A DNA stretch of 64,000 nt from Streptomyces fumanus (GCF_014655295.1 NZ_BNBI01000001.1:186001-250000); one strand, 5' to 3'. Shown: positions 9,192-19,125, counted from the stretch's first letter. Notes: generated by a model not told the origin, from the letters alone. Numbers and translations are program-made.

Positions 9192-9555
9192 GGGTTGCCT
9201 CCTGATCATGTGATGGTGAAAGTCTCAGCCACGCGCGTGCGCGAAGCATTGGCCGTAGTCCACACGGGCGGGGCGGATCGCGCAAGTACCCGGCCTCCGG
9301 GACCGCCGAAACGGTGACGATCCAGGCCGTCTCGCCGCAACTCCAGGCATGCCGCCCAAGCCGAAGGTGACGTACACCACACCTTTCTGCCCCGTTTGCG
9401 TACTTGGGAACCACGCCTGGGTACGAGATCCGCATGAATGTGCACCGGACCCCGTCCGGGGAACCGGTTACCCCACGGTAGAGATGACGTCCGCCCCCGC
9501 GAGGTACACGATGGGGAACGGTGCATCCATGGCCCTCTGACAGCGAAGGAACAGC
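9192..9555. other. 364-base gap between DUF3052 gene and aceE
   Basis: No convincing gene is present. It must hold the divergent promoters for the DUF3052 gene and aceE. Small symmetric elements are visible, for example CCGGACCCCGTCCGG near 9450 and AACCGGTT near 9465, but no pair of boxes is convincing. The length suggests a regulated aceE leader; this is inference. Confidence 0.5.
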
Positions 9556-12288
9556 GTGGCTTCCGCATCCGATCGCAACCCGATCATCATTGGCGGCCTT
9601 CCGAGTCAGGTTCCTGACTTCGACCCCGAGGAAACCCAGGAGTGGCTCGACTCCCTCGACGCCGCCGTCGACCAGCGCGGCCGGGAGCGGGCCCGCTACC
9701 TGATGCTGCGGCTGATCGAGCGGGCCCGTGAGAAGCGCGTGGCCGTGCCCGAGATGCGCAGCACGGACTACGTCAACACCATCGCCACCAAGAACGAGCC
9801 GTTCTTCCCCGGCAACGAGGAGATCGAACGGAAGATCCTCAACGCCACCCGCTGGAACGCCGCGGTGATGGTCTCCCGGGCCCAGCGCCCGGGGATCGGC
9901 GTCGGCGGCCACATCGCCACCTTCGCCTCCTCCGCCTCCCTGTACGACGTCGGCTTCAACCACTTCTTCCGCGGCAAGGACGACGGCGACGGCGGCGACC
10001 AGGTCTTCTTCCAGGGGCACGCCTCCCCGGGCATCTACGCGCGCGCGTACCTGCTGGACCGGTTCGGCGAGCGGCACCTGGACGGCTTCCGGCAGGAGAA
10101 GTCCAAGGCGCCCTACGCGCTCTCCTCGTACCCGCACCCGCGGTCGATGCCGGACTTCTGGGAGTTCCCGACGGTGTCGATGGGGCTGGGCCCGATCGGC
10201 GCGATCTACCAGGCGCGGATGAACCGCTACCTGCACGCGCGCGGGATCGCGGACACCTCCCGGTCGCACGTGTGGGCCTTCCTCGGCGACGGCGAGATGG
10301 ACGAGCCGGAGTCGCTGGGCCAGTTGTCCATCGCCGCCCGGGAGGGCCTGGACAACCTGACCTTCGTGGTCAACTGCAACCTCCAGCGCCTGGACGGCCC
10401 GGTGCGCGGCAACGGGAAGATCATCCAGGAGCTGGAGTCGGTCTTCCGGGGCGCCGGCTGGAACGTGATCAAGCTGGTGTGGGACCGCACCTGGGACCCG
10501 CTGCTCGCCCAGGACCGCGACGGCGTGCTGGTCAACAAGATGAACACCACGCCGGACGGCCAGTTCCAGACGTACGCCACCGAGTCCGGGGCCTACATCC
10601 GCGAGCACTTCTTCGGCGACGACCACCGGTTGCGCGCGATGGTCGAGAACATGACCGACGACCAGATCCTGCACCTGGGGCGCGGCGGCCACGACCACCG
10701 CAAGATCTACGCGGCCTACAAGGCGGCCCTGGAGCACAAGGGCCAGCCGACGGTGATCCTCGCCAAGACGGTCAAGGGCTGGACGCTGGGCCCGAACTTC
10801 GAGGGCCGCAACGCCACCCACCAGATGAAGAAGCTCACGGTCGACGACCTCAAGCGGTTCCGCGACCGGCTGCACCTGCCGATCTCCGACAAGGAGCTGG
10901 AGTCCGGCCCGCCGCCGTACTACCACCCCGGCCGGGAGACCGAGGAGATGCAGTACATGCACGACCGCCGGCGGGCGCTCGGCGGCTATGTGCCGACCCG
11001 GGTGGTGCGGGCGAAGCCGCTGCCGCTGCCGGACGAGAAGACGTACGCGACCGTGAAGCGGGGCTCCGGCCACCAGTCCATCGCGACGACCATGGCCTTC
11101 GTCCGGCTGCTCAAGGACCTCATGCGGGACAAGGAGATCGGCAGGCGGTTCGTGCTGATCGCGCCGGACGAGTACCGGACCTTCGGCATGGACTCCTTCT
11201 TCCCGAGCGCGAAGATCTACAACCCGCTCGGCCAGCAGTACGAGTCCGTGGACCGGGACCTGCTGCTCGCCTACAAGGAGGCGCCGACCGGGCAGATGCT
11301 GCACGACGGGATCTCCGAGGCGGGCTGCACGGCCTCGCTGATCGCGGCGGGCTCCGCCTACGCCACCCACGGCGAGCCGCTGATCCCGGTCTACGTCTTC
11401 TACTCGATGTTCGGTTTCCAGCGCACCGGCGATCAGTTCTGGCAGATGGCCGACCAGTTGGCCCGGGGCTTCGTCCTGGGGGCGACCGCGGGGCGCACGA
11501 CACTGACCGGTGAGGGGTTGCAGCACGCCGACGGGCACTCCCAGTTGCTCGCCTCGACCAACCCGGCGTGCGTGGCCTACGACCCGGCGTTCGGCTTCGA
11601 GATCGCGCACATCGTCAAGGACGGGCTGCGCCGGATGTACGGCCCGGACAGCGAGGACGTGTTCTACTACCTCACCGTCTACAACGAGCCGATCCAGCAC
11701 CCCGCCGAGCCGGAGAACGTGGACGTCGAGGGCATCCTCAAGGGCGTCTACCGCTTCAGCGAGGGCACGGCCGGGTCGGTCCCGGCGCAGATCCTGGCCT
11801 CCGGGGTGGCGCTGCCGTGGGCCGTCGAGGCGCAGCGGCTGCTCGCCGAGGACTGGGACGTGCGGGCCGACGTGTGGTCGGCGACCTCCTGGAACGAGCT
11901 GCGGCGCGAGGCCGTGGCCTGCGAGGAGTACAACCTGCTGAATCCGGAGGAGGAGCAGCGGGTGCCGTACGTGACGCGGAAGCTGGCCGGGGCGCGGGGG
12001 CCGTTCGTGGCGGTCTCCGACTGGATGCGGGCGGTGCCGGACCAGATCGCGCGGTGGGTGCCGGGGACGTACCAGTCGCTGGGCGCGGACGGGTTCGGGT
12101 TCGCGGACACCCGGGGCGCGGCGCGGCGGTTCTTCCACATCGACGCGGAGTCGGTGGTCGTCGCGGTGCTGACGGAGCTGGCCCGGGAGGGCACGGTGGA
12201 CCGCTCGGTGCTGAAGCAGGCGGTGGACCGCTACCGGGTGCTGGACGTGACGGCGGCGGACCCGGGGGCGGCCGGCGGGGACGCGTAG
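9556..12288 (+). CDS. aceE: Pyruvate dehydrogenase E1 component, homodimeric type
   Basis: A 910-residue thiamine-diphosphate enzyme that decarboxylates pyruvate and passes the acetyl group to the lipoyl domain of E2 in the pyruvate dehydrogenase complex. The ThDP/Mg motif [10 protein letters not shown] begins at about residue 244. Other family blocks are [32 protein letters not shown] sequence near 618-640, and [10 protein letters not shown] near 655. Length matches E. coli AceE (887) plus a short extension. The start is GTG 9556, after GAAGGAACAGC. The E2 and E3 genes are not in this window, and the gene stands alone with a terminator-like hairpin after it. Confidence 0.97.
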   Translation: MASASDRNPIIIGGLPSQVPDFDPEETQEWLDSLDAAVDQRGRERARYLMLRLIERAREKRVAVPEMRSTDYVNTIATKNEPFFPGNEEIERKILNATRWNAAVMVSRAQRPGIGVGGHIATFASSASLYDVGFNHFFRGKDDGDGGDQVFFQGHASPGIYARAYLLDRFGERHLDGFRQEKSKAPYALSSYPHPRSMPDFWEFPTVSMGLGPIGAIYQARMNRYLHARGIADTSRSHVWAFLGDGEMDEPESLGQLSIAAREGLDNLTFVVNCNLQRLDGPVRGNGKIIQELESVFRGAGWNVIKLVWDRTWDPLLAQDRDGVLVNKMNTTPDGQFQTYATESGAYIREHFFGDDHRLRAMVENMTDDQILHLGRGGHDHRKIYAAYKAALEHKGQPTVILAKTVKGWTLGPNFEGRNATHQMKKLTVDDLKRFRDRLHLPISDKELESGPPPYYHPGRETEEMQYMHDRRRALGGYVPTRVVRAKPLPLPDEKTYATVKRGSGHQSIATTMAFVRLLKDLMRDKEIGRRFVLIAPDEYRTFGMDSFFPSAKIYNPLGQQYESVDRDLLLAYKEAPTGQMLHDGISEAGCTASLIAAGSAYATHGEPLIPVYVFYSMFGFQRTGDQFWQMADQLARGFVLGATAGRTTLTGEGLQHADGHSQLLASTNPACVAYDPAFGFEIAHIVKDGLRRMYGPDSEDVFYYLTVYNEPIQHPAEPENVDVEGILKGVYRFSEGTAGSVPAQILASGVALPWAVEAQRLLAEDWDVRADVWSATSWNELRREAVACEEYNLLNPEEEQRVPYVTRKLAGARGPFVAVSDWMRAVPDQIARWVPGTYQSLGADGFGFADTRGAARRFFHIDAESVVVAVLTELAREGTVDRSVLKQAVDRYRVLDVTAADPGAAGGDA

Positions 12289-12375
12289 CGCTCACCCGGT
12301 ACGGGCCCGAAGGCGGTCGGCGGGTGGCGGGGCTTCGGCTCCGCCGCCTCGCCCACCGGGCCGCCGGACACGAAG

Positions 12376-12408
12376 CGGACCCCGGCGCAGAGCTCCCGCC
12401 GGGGTCCG
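12376..12408 (+). terminator. Terminator-like hairpin after aceE
   Basis: A perfect 12-bp stem CGGACCCCGGCG (12376-12387) pairs with 12397-12408 across a nine-base loop. It lies between aceE and a convergent small gene, so it could serve both strands. Confidence 0.65.
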
Positions 12409-12422
12409 TCGCTCGGCCCGGG

Positions 12423-12728
12423 TCAGACGACTCCGCTGCCCCAGGTCGCCGCCCCGGCCAGCAGCACGATGGCCAGAACGGTGTCGATCGCACCCAGCAC
12501 CACGGCCACGACGGCCGGTACCGGGCGGGGGCCGGACCAGGTGCGGCCCATGGCCAGCCAGCCGCAGACGATCGCCGCCGGGCCGAGGATGATCCCCAGC
12601 ACGAAGAATCCGGCGACCGCGCAGATGACTCCGACGATTCCGAGCGTCGCGCTGTCCGGCCCGGTCCGTGACCACGTCCGGCCACGTGACCGGGGGTTCC
12701 CGCGCGTTCCGTGTCCGAAGCTCGCCAT
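12423..12728 (-). CDS. Small DUF4190-like membrane protein
   Basis: A 101-residue protein with a basic, polar N-terminus (MASFGHGTRGNPRSRGRTWS) and two hydrophobic segments (LGIVGVICAVAGFFVLGI and VVAVVLGAIDTVLAIVLLAG). The linking GPAAIVCGWLAMGRT sequence is typical of DUF4190 two-helix membrane proteins of actinobacteria. Function unknown. ATG 12728 is preferred to the adjacent ATG 12731 because AGGGAG stands six bases upstream of it. It is convergent with aceE. Confidence 0.75.
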   Translation of the reverse strand: MASFGHGTRGNPRSRGRTWSRTGPDSATLGIVGVICAVAGFFVLGIILGPAAIVCGWLAMGRTWSGPRPVPAVVAVVLGAIDTVLAIVLLAGAATWGSGVV

Positions 12729-12811
12729 CATCAACTCCCTGGATCCCTCGTCTGGTTGAGGGTCAATTCGAGTTCGATGAGCGAGTACCCCCGATCGGGT
12801 GAACAATCCCG

Positions 12812-12849
12812 CTGCCCGCGCGCTGCCCCCCTCCAGCAGCGCGCGGCAG
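12812..12849 (-). terminator. Terminator-like hairpin after the MFS exporter gene
   Basis: CTGCCCGCGCGCTG (12812-12825) pairs with CAGCGCGCGGCAG (12837-12849), with one bulged base and an eleven-base loop. It lies about 125 bases past the stop of the leftward exporter gene. Confidence 0.5.
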
Positions 12850-12974
12850 CCGGTCCCCTCCATGCCCTGCGGAGGGATTGACCCACTGTGACCTGCGCGG
12901 TTCGCCGGAGGGGAGGGGTTCCCCGCCGTTGTCATCCGGATGAGGGAAACGCGCCGGAGGGACGCGACGGGGCG

Positions 12975-14594
12975 TCAGATGTGGCCGACGCCCGCGCCCG
13001 CCTCCGCGTTCTCACCGCGCTTGGTGAGGAAGGCGACCAGCACCGCGACCACCGCCACCCCGGCGGCGACCAGCGAGGCCAGGCTCATCCCGGAGATGAA
13101 CGTGTCGTGGGCGACGTCCGCGATCTTCCCGGCGACCGGCGCCGGGGTGCCCTCGGGCACCGGGGCGACGCCCTGCTGCACGGCCTGCGCCGTGAGGTCG
13201 AGCTGAGCCGGGGTCAGCGGCGGCAGGCCCGCGTCCGCCCAGTTGCCCGCGAGGTCGTTGTCGACCTTGGACGCCATCACCGCGCCCAGCACGGCCGTAC
13301 CGAGGCTGCCGCCGATCTGCATGGCCGCCTGCTGGAGGCCGCCGGCCACCCCGGACAGCTCCAACGGGGCGTTGCCGACGATGACTTCGGTGGCGCCGAC
13401 CATGACCGGCGCCAGGCCGAGGCCGAGCAGGGCGAACCAGATCGACATCGGCAGGCTGCCGGTGTCGGTGTCCAGGGTGGACATGCCGTACATGGCGATC
13501 GCGGTGAGGGCCATGCCGCCGGCCAGCGGGATGCGCGGGCCGGCCTTGGTGATCAGCGCGCCGGCCGCCGGGGAGCCGACGATCATCATGGCGGTGAGCG
13601 GCAGCAGGTGCAGACCGGCGTCGACGGGGCTCATGCCGTGCACGTTCTGCAGGTAGAAGGTGACGAAGAACAGGCCGCCCATGAAGGCGATGGCCATCAG
13701 GACCATCAGCACCACACCGGCCGACAGCGGCACCGAACGGAACATGGCCAGCGGGATCAGCGGCTCCTTGACCCGGGTCTCCCAGAAGGCGAACAGCGCG
13801 AAGCCCACCAGGGACACCACGATGAACGTCCATGTCTTGGCGTCGCCCCAGCCCCACTCCGGGGCCTTGATGAGCGCCCACACCAGGCAGAACATCGACG
13901 CCGAGAGCAGCGCGATGCCGAGGATGTCGAAGGAGCGCGGCGCGTTCTGCGCGCGGTGGTCGAGCAGGATCAGCAGGCCGAGGACCACGGCGACGACGCC
14001 GACCGGCACGTTGATGAAGAACACCGACTGCCAGTTGACGTGCTCCACGAGCACGCCGCCGAGGATCGGGCCGCCCGCGGTGGAGGCGCCGATCACCATG
14101 CCCCAGATGCCGATGGCCATGTTGAGCTTCTCGGCCGGGAAGGTGGCCCGCAGCAGGCCGAGCGCGGCCGGCATCAGCAGCGCGCCGAACAGGCCCTGGA
14201 AGACCCGGAAGGCGATGACCGCCCCGATGCTGTCCGACAGCCCGATGGCCCCGGAGGAGGCGGCGAAGCCCGCCACGCCGATCAGGAAGGTCTGCCGGTG
14301 CCCGAAGCGGTCGCCGAGCTTGCCCGCGGTGATCAGGGAGACCGCGAGGGCGAGGAAGTAGGCGTTGGTGATCCACTGCAGTTCGGACCAACTGGCGCCC
14401 AGGTCCTTGCCGATGGCCGGGTTGGCGATGGCCACGATGGTGCCGTCGAGGGCCACCATCATCACCCCGACCGCGACGGTTATGAGGGTGACCCAGGGAT
14501 GGCCTCGAAGCCCCGTGGCCGGCTTCGGGTCCGACGGACCGGACGGTGCCCCGTCCCCCGGTCCGGTCGTGTCGATGGTGGTCTGACTAGTCAT
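12975..14594 (-). CDS. MFS drug exporter, DHA2 (EmrB/QacA) family
   Basis: A 539-residue membrane transporter with about fourteen hydrophobic helices. The family signature is visible in helix 1 (MMVALDGTIVAIANPAI) with the loop GKLGDRFGHRQTFLIG, and in helix 5 (GPILGGVLVEHVNWQSVFFIN, motif C and downstream). Such proteins are proton-driven antiporters that export antibiotics or other toxic organic compounds. The start is taken as ATG 14594, since longer versions would run into the shared regulatory gap; the ribosome site is weak. It is divergent from a TetR regulator with about 110 bases between, the classic exporter/repressor arrangement. The natural substrate is not evident. Confidence 0.92.
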   Translation of the reverse strand: MTSQTTIDTTGPGDGAPSGPSDPKPATGLRGHPWVTLITVAVGVMMVALDGTIVAIANPAIGKDLGASWSELQWITNAYFLALAVSLITAGKLGDRFGHRQTFLIGVAGFAASSGAIGLSDSIGAVIAFRVFQGLFGALLMPAALGLLRATFPAEKLNMAIGIWGMVIGASTAGGPILGGVLVEHVNWQSVFFINVPVGVVAVVLGLLILLDHRAQNAPRSFDILGIALLSASMFCLVWALIKAPEWGWGDAKTWTFIVVSLVGFALFAFWETRVKEPLIPLAMFRSVPLSAGVVLMVLMAIAFMGGLFFVTFYLQNVHGMSPVDAGLHLLPLTAMMIVGSPAAGALITKAGPRIPLAGGMALTAIAMYGMSTLDTDTGSLPMSIWFALLGLGLAPVMVGATEVIVGNAPLELSGVAGGLQQAAMQIGGSLGTAVLGAVMASKVDNDLAGNWADAGLPPLTPAQLDLTAQAVQQGVAPVPEGTPAPVAGKIADVAHDTFISGMSLASLVAAGVAVVAVLVAFLTKRGENAEAGAGVGHI

Positions 14595-14705
14595 GTTTTC
14601 GAGGCTAGTGACAGCCACTGACAATTGACAAACGGATTCACTAGTCGGTAACTGACAGGTCACCTCCACCTATCCTGAACAGGGGAAACAGTGGGAGGAG
14701 AACCC
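14595..14705. promoter_or_regulatory. Shared control region of MFS exporter and TetR gene
   Basis: Four TGACA elements occur near 14609, 14618, 14626 and 14653, and ACTAGT palindromes at 14586 and 14640 flank the centre. TTGACA at 14625-14630 can serve as a rightward -35; TATCCT at 14671-14676 is a possible rightward -10 of another start. The TetR protein probably binds here to repress both genes; the exact operator is not certain. Confidence 0.4.
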
Positions 14706-15374
14706 TTGGTAGGCACAGCGGAGACCACGGCGGCCCCAGCGGCGGCCCCGCCCGGCCTGCGCGAACGCAAGAAGCGGCGCACCCGGGACACCCTGGTGCG
14801 CGCCGCCCTGGAACTCTTCACCGAGCGGGGTTACGAGCGCACCACCGTCGACGACATCGCCGCGGCCGCCGACGTCTCCCAGCGCACCTTCTTCCGCTAC
14901 TTCGCCAGCAAGGAGGAGGCCGCGTTCTTCGTGGGGCGGCTCGCCGAGTCCCGGTTCGTCGAGGCGGTGCGCGGGCGCCCGCCCGAGGAGGCGCCGCTGG
15001 ACGCGCTGCGCCGGGCCCTGGCGGAGAGCTGGGACGGCATCGCGGAGGCCGTCGAACGGGTGGTGCCGCTCGATCTGCATCTGCGCTTCTACCAGGTGAT
15101 CGAGTCGACCCCGGCGCTGCTCGCCGCCCATCTGCGGCGCTCGGCCGAACTGGAGGAGCGGATCGCGCGGGTCGTCGCCGAGCGCGAGGGGCTGGACGTG
15201 GACACCGATCCCCGGCCCCGTGTGGTGGTCGCCGTCTTCGGCGCGGTGGTGCGGGTCACCGAGCGGATCTGGTCGGTGGGGGGCGACGCCAGCCTGGCCG
15301 CGCTGCGCGAGGCGACGGCCGCCCACCTCGACCAGGTGGAGCCCGCGCTGACCGGCGACTGGCGGACGGACTGA
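14706..15374 (+). CDS. TetR-family transcriptional regulator
   Basis: A protein of about 222 residues. The N-terminal DNA-binding domain reads RDTLVRAALELFTERGY, then TTVDDIAAAADVSQRTFFRYF, a canonical TetR helix-turn-helix. The C-terminal ligand domain is helical. It most likely represses the divergent MFS exporter gene and itself, and releases DNA when the exported compound binds. I chose TTG 14706, five bases after GGAGGAG. GTG 14691, fifteen bases upstream and after AGGGG, is a reasonable alternative and would add five residues. Confidence 0.9.
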   Translation: MVGTAETTAAPAAAPPGLRERKKRRTRDTLVRAALELFTERGYERTTVDDIAAAADVSQRTFFRYFASKEEAAFFVGRLAESRFVEAVRGRPPEEAPLDALRRALAESWDGIAEAVERVVPLDLHLRFYQVIESTPALLAAHLRRSAELEERIARVVAEREGLDVDTDPRPRVVVAVFGAVVRVTERIWSVGGDASLAALREATAAHLDQVEPALTGDWRTD

Positions 15375-15474
15375 GCCACCCGGGGCGTCTCCATCCCCGT
15401 TCCGCGTGATCGAAACGTGATCCGCGTCACTTGGCTCACGCGTGACCCCCGCGTTCTCCTAGTGTGTCCTCCCA

Positions 15475-16692
15475 GTGACTTCTTTCGACACCTCCCCGCA
15501 ACTGAACGTCTGGCGCATGCTGCTCGCGCTGGCCGTGGTGTTCGTGATGCTGGCGACCACCGGCTGGACCGCGCTGCGCGGCCAGCGGGAACGCTCGCCG
15601 CTGGAGGCGTCGGCCGCCGCCTGGGAGCGCGGCCGGATCGACGGGCGCGACCTGCCCGGCCTCGGCTCCGGCCCCGCCCGGCTCGCCCGCTTCTTCGCCT
15701 CCTTGACCGAGGGCCAGCGGACCCGCCTCGCCCACCGCTACCCGCTCACGGTCGGCAATCTGAACGGCGCCCCGGTCGCCCTGCGCTACCGGGCCAACCG
15801 GGCCGCGCTGCGCACCGCCCGCGCCGAGGAGCGGCGGCGCACCCACGACAGCCGCCTCTCCCCCGCCGGACAGCACGAGGCGGAGCGGCGGATGCGCCGC
15901 TACACCTCGCTGCTCGCCCACCACCGCCGCGTCCTCGCCTTCGACCCGGCCGGCTCCGGCCGGGTCGCCGAGGTCTTCGGCGACCTCGGGCGCGCCGAGC
16001 GGATCTCGGTCGTGGTCCCCGGCTCCGACACCGACCTGCTGACCTTCCAGCGCACCGAGCGCGTCTACTCGGCGCCGGTCGGCATGGCCCGCGCGCTCTA
16101 CCGCGCGGAGCGGGCGGCGAGCCCCTCGACGCGTACCGCCGTGATCGCCTGGGCCGACTACACCGCGCCCAGCGGGCTCGGCGTGGACGCCGCGACGGCG
16201 ACCCTCGCGGCGGACGGCGCGCTGCGGCTGACCGCGCTGGTGCGGGCGCTGCCCGGCACCTCGCCCGTCGCGCTGTTCTGCCACAGCTACGGCTCGGTGG
16301 TCTGCGGGCTGGCCGCCCGGAGGCTGCCCGGCCGGGTCGCCGACATCGCGGTGGCCGGCAGCCCCGGGATGCGCGCCGAGAAGGCCGCCGATCTGCGCAC
16401 CCCGGCCCGGGTGTGGGCGATGCGGGACGCCGACGACTGGATCCAGGACGTACCGCACCTGGAGTGGGGCGGGCTCGGGCACGGCGCCGATCCGGTGTCC
16501 GCCGCGTTCGGCGCCCGGGTGCTGTCGGCGCGCGGCGCCGAGGGGCACAGCGGCTACTTCGTACCGGGCACGCGGAGCCTGGCGAACTTCGCGGAGATCG
16601 GGGTTGGCGCGTACCGCTCGGTGGACTGCGCCCGTGGAGACGATGGCTGCCGGGCGGGTTTGTCCGCGACGGCGGAGGCGGGACGCGCGTAG
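15475..16692 (+). CDS. Alpha/beta hydrolase of the DUF1023 family, membrane-anchored or secreted
   Basis: A 405-residue protein. A single N-terminal hydrophobic segment (RMLLALAVVFVMLATTGW, about 14-31) marks a signal anchor. The C-terminal half is an alpha/beta hydrolase of DUF1023 type, with nucleophile elbow CHSYGS and the preceding ALPGTSPVALF strand. DUF1023 proteins of streptomycetes are presumed esterases or amidases with unknown substrates. GTG 15475 is the start; there is no strong ribosome site. No operon partner is obvious: the TetR gene upstream is about 100 bases away and ends another unit. Confidence 0.8.
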   Translation: MTSFDTSPQLNVWRMLLALAVVFVMLATTGWTALRGQRERSPLEASAAAWERGRIDGRDLPGLGSGPARLARFFASLTEGQRTRLAHRYPLTVGNLNGAPVALRYRANRAALRTARAEERRRTHDSRLSPAGQHEAERRMRRYTSLLAHHRRVLAFDPAGSGRVAEVFGDLGRAERISVVVPGSDTDLLTFQRTERVYSAPVGMARALYRAERAASPSTRTAVIAWADYTAPSGLGVDAATATLAADGALRLTALVRALPGTSPVALFCHSYGSVVCGLAARRLPGRVADIAVAGSPGMRAEKAADLRTPARVWAMRDADDWIQDVPHLEWGGLGHGADPVSAAFGARVLSARGAEGHSGYFVPGTRSLANFAEIGVGAYRSVDCARGDDGCRAGLSATAEAGRA

Positions 16693-16746
16693 AGGGAGCG
16701 GAAACCTCGGTGCGCGCGAGGAGGGGACGGGAGGGCTGGTGCCGCA

Positions 16747-16752
16747 TACGAT
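16747..16752 (+). promoter_or_regulatory. -10 box of a probable leaderless promoter
   Basis: TACGAT is followed by seven bases and then ATG 16760, so transcription would begin at or next to the start codon. No Shine-Dalgarno lies before this ATG. Confidence 0.5.
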
Positions 16753-16759
16753 GAGCCGC

Positions 16760-17611
16760 ATGGGTGACGTACTGGCCGGATCGCATGCCGCCTGGGAGTT
16801 CGGCTCGGACTCCGTGCTCATCCGCTACGAACGGGGGCTGCGCACGCCGAGGCTCTTCCAGGCTTTGGGGGAGCGCCGGATACCGGTCGAGGCGATCGCC
16901 GGGGTGACGCTGGCGCCCGGCCGGCGCGGCACCGTCGTCCTGCAACTGCAACCGCGGGCCGGCGCCGACCCGTTGATGGAGGCGGCGGCCGGACAGCTCA
17001 AGGAGTCCTGCGACCCGTACCGGCTGGTCCTGCCCGCCGAGCGGGAGCCGCTCGCCGGGTACTGGGCCGACGAGCTGCGCGGGCAACTGCCGGAGGCGGG
17101 CGCCGGGCCGGCCGAACGGCACCTGGTGGCGGCGCCGGAGCCGCCGCTGCAGTTCAAGGCGTACGACGCGAAGGCGTCCTTCGACGGGACGTCGGTGTCG
17201 TTCCGCTGGTTCTGGACGGGGGCGTCGTCGGCGAAGTGGAAGGCCGGCGACCAGACGTTCCCGGTGACCGGCCTCAGCGGGGTGGAGTGGCGCTCGCCGG
17301 AGGTGACGGAGGGGTATCTGCGGCTCCAGCGGCGCGACGGGTCCGCGGCCGGGGTGCCGGTGGACCAGGACCCGGCGTGCGTGGTGTTCGGGCTGGGGTA
17401 CGGGGCGGTGCACGAGTCCCTGCCGTTCGCGGCGGCGGTGCTCGCCGCGGTGCGGGCCGCCGGGGACGCCGCCGTGCCGGTCGCCGCGGTGCGGCGGGAC
17501 CCGGCGGACATCGCCGAGCGCATCCGGCACCTCGGCGAGCTGCACCAGGCGGGACTCGTGACCGACGAGGAGTTCTCCGTCAAGAAGGCGGAGCTGCTGG
17601 CGGAGCTCTAG
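16760..17611 (+). CDS. DUF4429/SHOCT domain protein
   Basis: A 283-residue protein. Two DUF4429 (PH-like) repeats lie around residues 1-110 and 125-230 (GSHAAWEFGSDSVLIRYE; FKAYDAKASFDGTSVSFRW). A C-terminal SHOCT motif follows: IAERIRHLGELHQAGLVTDEEF and KKAELL. SHOCT segments occur at the ends of many membrane-associated or oligomerising proteins. The biochemical role is unknown. I chose ATG 16760 because the family start GDVLAG follows it and TACGAT stands seven bases before; ATG 16751 in the same frame lies inside that box. It is convergent with the aldo/keto reductase gene. Confidence 0.82.
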   Translation: MGDVLAGSHAAWEFGSDSVLIRYERGLRTPRLFQALGERRIPVEAIAGVTLAPGRRGTVVLQLQPRAGADPLMEAAAGQLKESCDPYRLVLPAEREPLAGYWADELRGQLPEAGAGPAERHLVAAPEPPLQFKAYDAKASFDGTSVSFRWFWTGASSAKWKAGDQTFPVTGLSGVEWRSPEVTEGYLRLQRRDGSAAGVPVDQDPACVVFGLGYGAVHESLPFAAAVLAAVRAAGDAAVPVAAVRRDPADIAERIRHLGELHQAGLVTDEEFSVKKAELLAEL

Positions 17612-17644
17612 CCGCCCCGCCTCCTTGCGGGTTCGGCTGTGCGG

Positions 17645-18661
17645 CTACTCCCGGCCCGCGGAGGTGAACGTCATGTCGGCGTAGCGGTCGCCCGCGACCT
17701 TCCCGGCGATCGCGTTCAGCGCCGCCAGTTCCTCGCCGGTCAGGGTGAGGGCCGTCGCCGCCGTGTTCTCCTCCACCCGGGTGGGCTTGCGGGTGCCGGG
17801 GATCGGGACGACCGGGAGGCCGTGCACCGTCGCCTGCTGGTGCACCCAGGCGAGGGCGATCTGCCCCGGGGTGGCGCCGTGCGCGGCGGCGATGTCACGG
17901 ACCGGGGCGAGCAGGGCCGCGTTCCGGGCGGCGTTGTCGCCGGTGAACCGGGGCTGCTGGCGGCGGAAGTCGCCGGCGGTGAGGTCCTGTTCGGCGTCGG
18001 CGAAGGAACCGGTCAGGAAGCCCCGGCCGAGCGGCGAGTACGCGACCAGGGCGACGCCCAGCTCCCGGGCGGCCGGCACCACGCGGGCCTCGATGTCCCG
18101 GCTGAACAGCGACCACTCCGACTGCACGGCGGCGATGGGGTGCACCGCGTGGGCCGCGCGCAGCTCGTCGGCGGTGACCTCGCTGAGCCCGAGGTGCTTG
18201 ACCTTGCCCTCGCGGACCAGCTCGGCCATGACGCCGACGGTCTCCTCGATCGGCACGTTCACATCGCGGCGGTGCATGTAGTACAGGTCGATGACGTCGA
18301 CGCCCAGGCGTTCCAGGCTGGCCTCGACGGCCCGGCGGATGTACGGGGGGTCGTTGCGGATGATCCGCCGGGTCGGGTCGTCCGGCGGGATCGACAGGGC
18401 GAACTTGGTGGCGAGGACCACCTCGTCGCGGTGGGCCTTGAGGAACGGGGCGAGGAAGCGCTCGTTCTCGCCGGCGCCGTAGGCGTCCGCCGTGTCGTAC
18501 AGGGTGACGCCCAGTTCCAGCGCCCGTTCCAGGGTGGCCCGGGAGGCGTCGGCGTCCGTGGGGCCGTAGGCGAAGCTCATGCCCATGCAGCCCAGGCCCT
18601 GGACGCCCACCTCGGGGCCGTTCGCGCCCAGTGCCGTCGTGGGGATCGTGCGGTGCGTCAT
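17645..18661 (-). CDS. Aldo/keto reductase
   Basis: A 338-residue NADPH-dependent reductase of the AKR superfamily. The catalytic tetrad is visible: Asp56 and Tyr61 in YDTADAYG, Lys86 in VVLATKFA, His130 in YYMHRRD. The C-terminal cofactor loop PVVPIPGTRKPTRVEEN is of the AKR13/YajO-like type. It would reduce aldehydes or ketones, possibly toxic ones. Its ATG overlaps the stop of the MerR gene upstream by four bases (ATGA), so the two are co-transcribed and the reductase is likely the main target of that regulator. Confidence 0.93.
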   Translation of the reverse strand: MTHRTIPTTALGANGPEVGVQGLGCMGMSFAYGPTDADASRATLERALELGVTLYDTADAYGAGENERFLAPFLKAHRDEVVLATKFALSIPPDDPTRRIIRNDPPYIRRAVEASLERLGVDVIDLYYMHRRDVNVPIEETVGVMAELVREGKVKHLGLSEVTADELRAAHAVHPIAAVQSEWSLFSRDIEARVVPAARELGVALVAYSPLGRGFLTGSFADAEQDLTAGDFRRQQPRFTGDNAARNAALLAPVRDIAAAHGATPGQIALAWVHQQATVHGLPVVPIPGTRKPTRVEENTAATALTLTGEELAALNAIAGKVAGDRYADMTFTSAGRE

Positions 18662-19125
18662 CGGGACCTCTCCGACGCCAGGGCCCGCCCGGCGTCCGCG
18701 TAGAAATCGATCTTCCGGTCCAGCACGGCGAGCGTGCCCTGGAGTTCGGCGATCCGGGCCAGTACGTCCTCGCGGGTCGCCTTCAGCAGCGCGAACCGTT
18801 CGGCGTAGGTGTGGTCGCCGGCGCGCACCAGCTCGGCGTACCGGACCATGTCGGCGACCGGCATGCCGGTCAGCCGGAGCTTGCCGACCAGGGCGAGCCA
18901 GTCCAGGTCGCGGTTGCGGTAGCGGCGCTGCCCGGTGTGCGAGCGGTCGATGTGCGGCATCAGCCCGATCCGCTCGTACCAGCGCAGGGTGTGCGCGGAG
19001 AGGCCGGTCAGGGCGACGACCTCGCTGATCGTGTACATGTCCTGCCCGTCGGGGCGCCGGTCGCCCTGCGGCGGTCCGGCACAGGTGTCCGCTGTCCGGG
19101 TGGCCGTGGTCTCCATCACCGTCAT
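18658..19125 (-). CDS. MerR-family regulator of the aldo/keto reductase
   Basis: A 155-residue regulator with a MerR helix-turn-helix (MYTISEVVALTGLSAHTLRWYERIGL in two adjacent parts), wing (HIDRSHTGQRRYRNRDLDWL) and a C-terminal dimerisation coiled coil ending DFYADAGRAL. It lacks the cysteine clusters of metal sensors and resembles AdhR-type regulators that respond to aldehyde or electrophile stress. ATG 19125 lies seven bases after a TAGCGT -10 box, so the mRNA may be leaderless; the nearby ATG 19116 is an alternative. The promoter has the stretched spacer with palindrome expected of MerR autoregulation. Confidence 0.92.
   Translation of the reverse strand: MTVMETTATRTADTCAGPPQGDRRPDGQDMYTISEVVALTGLSAHTLRWYERIGLMPHIDRSHTGQRRYRNRDLDWLALVGKLRLTGMPVADMVRYAELVRAGDHTYAERFALLKATREDVLARIAELQGTLAVLDRKIDFYADAGRALASERSR

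Noticed and set aside
8986..12138. Open frame of about 1050 codons antisense to aceE
   Set aside because: It is a shadow of GC-rich codon structure: its amino-acid makeup is Arg/Gly/Ala/Val-rich without motifs, whereas the opposite strand is clearly aceE.
12888..14621. Plus-strand frame of 577 codons opposite the MFS exporter
   Set aside because: Low-complexity His/Asp/Gly/Arg protein, typical shadow; the minus strand has clear transporter helices.
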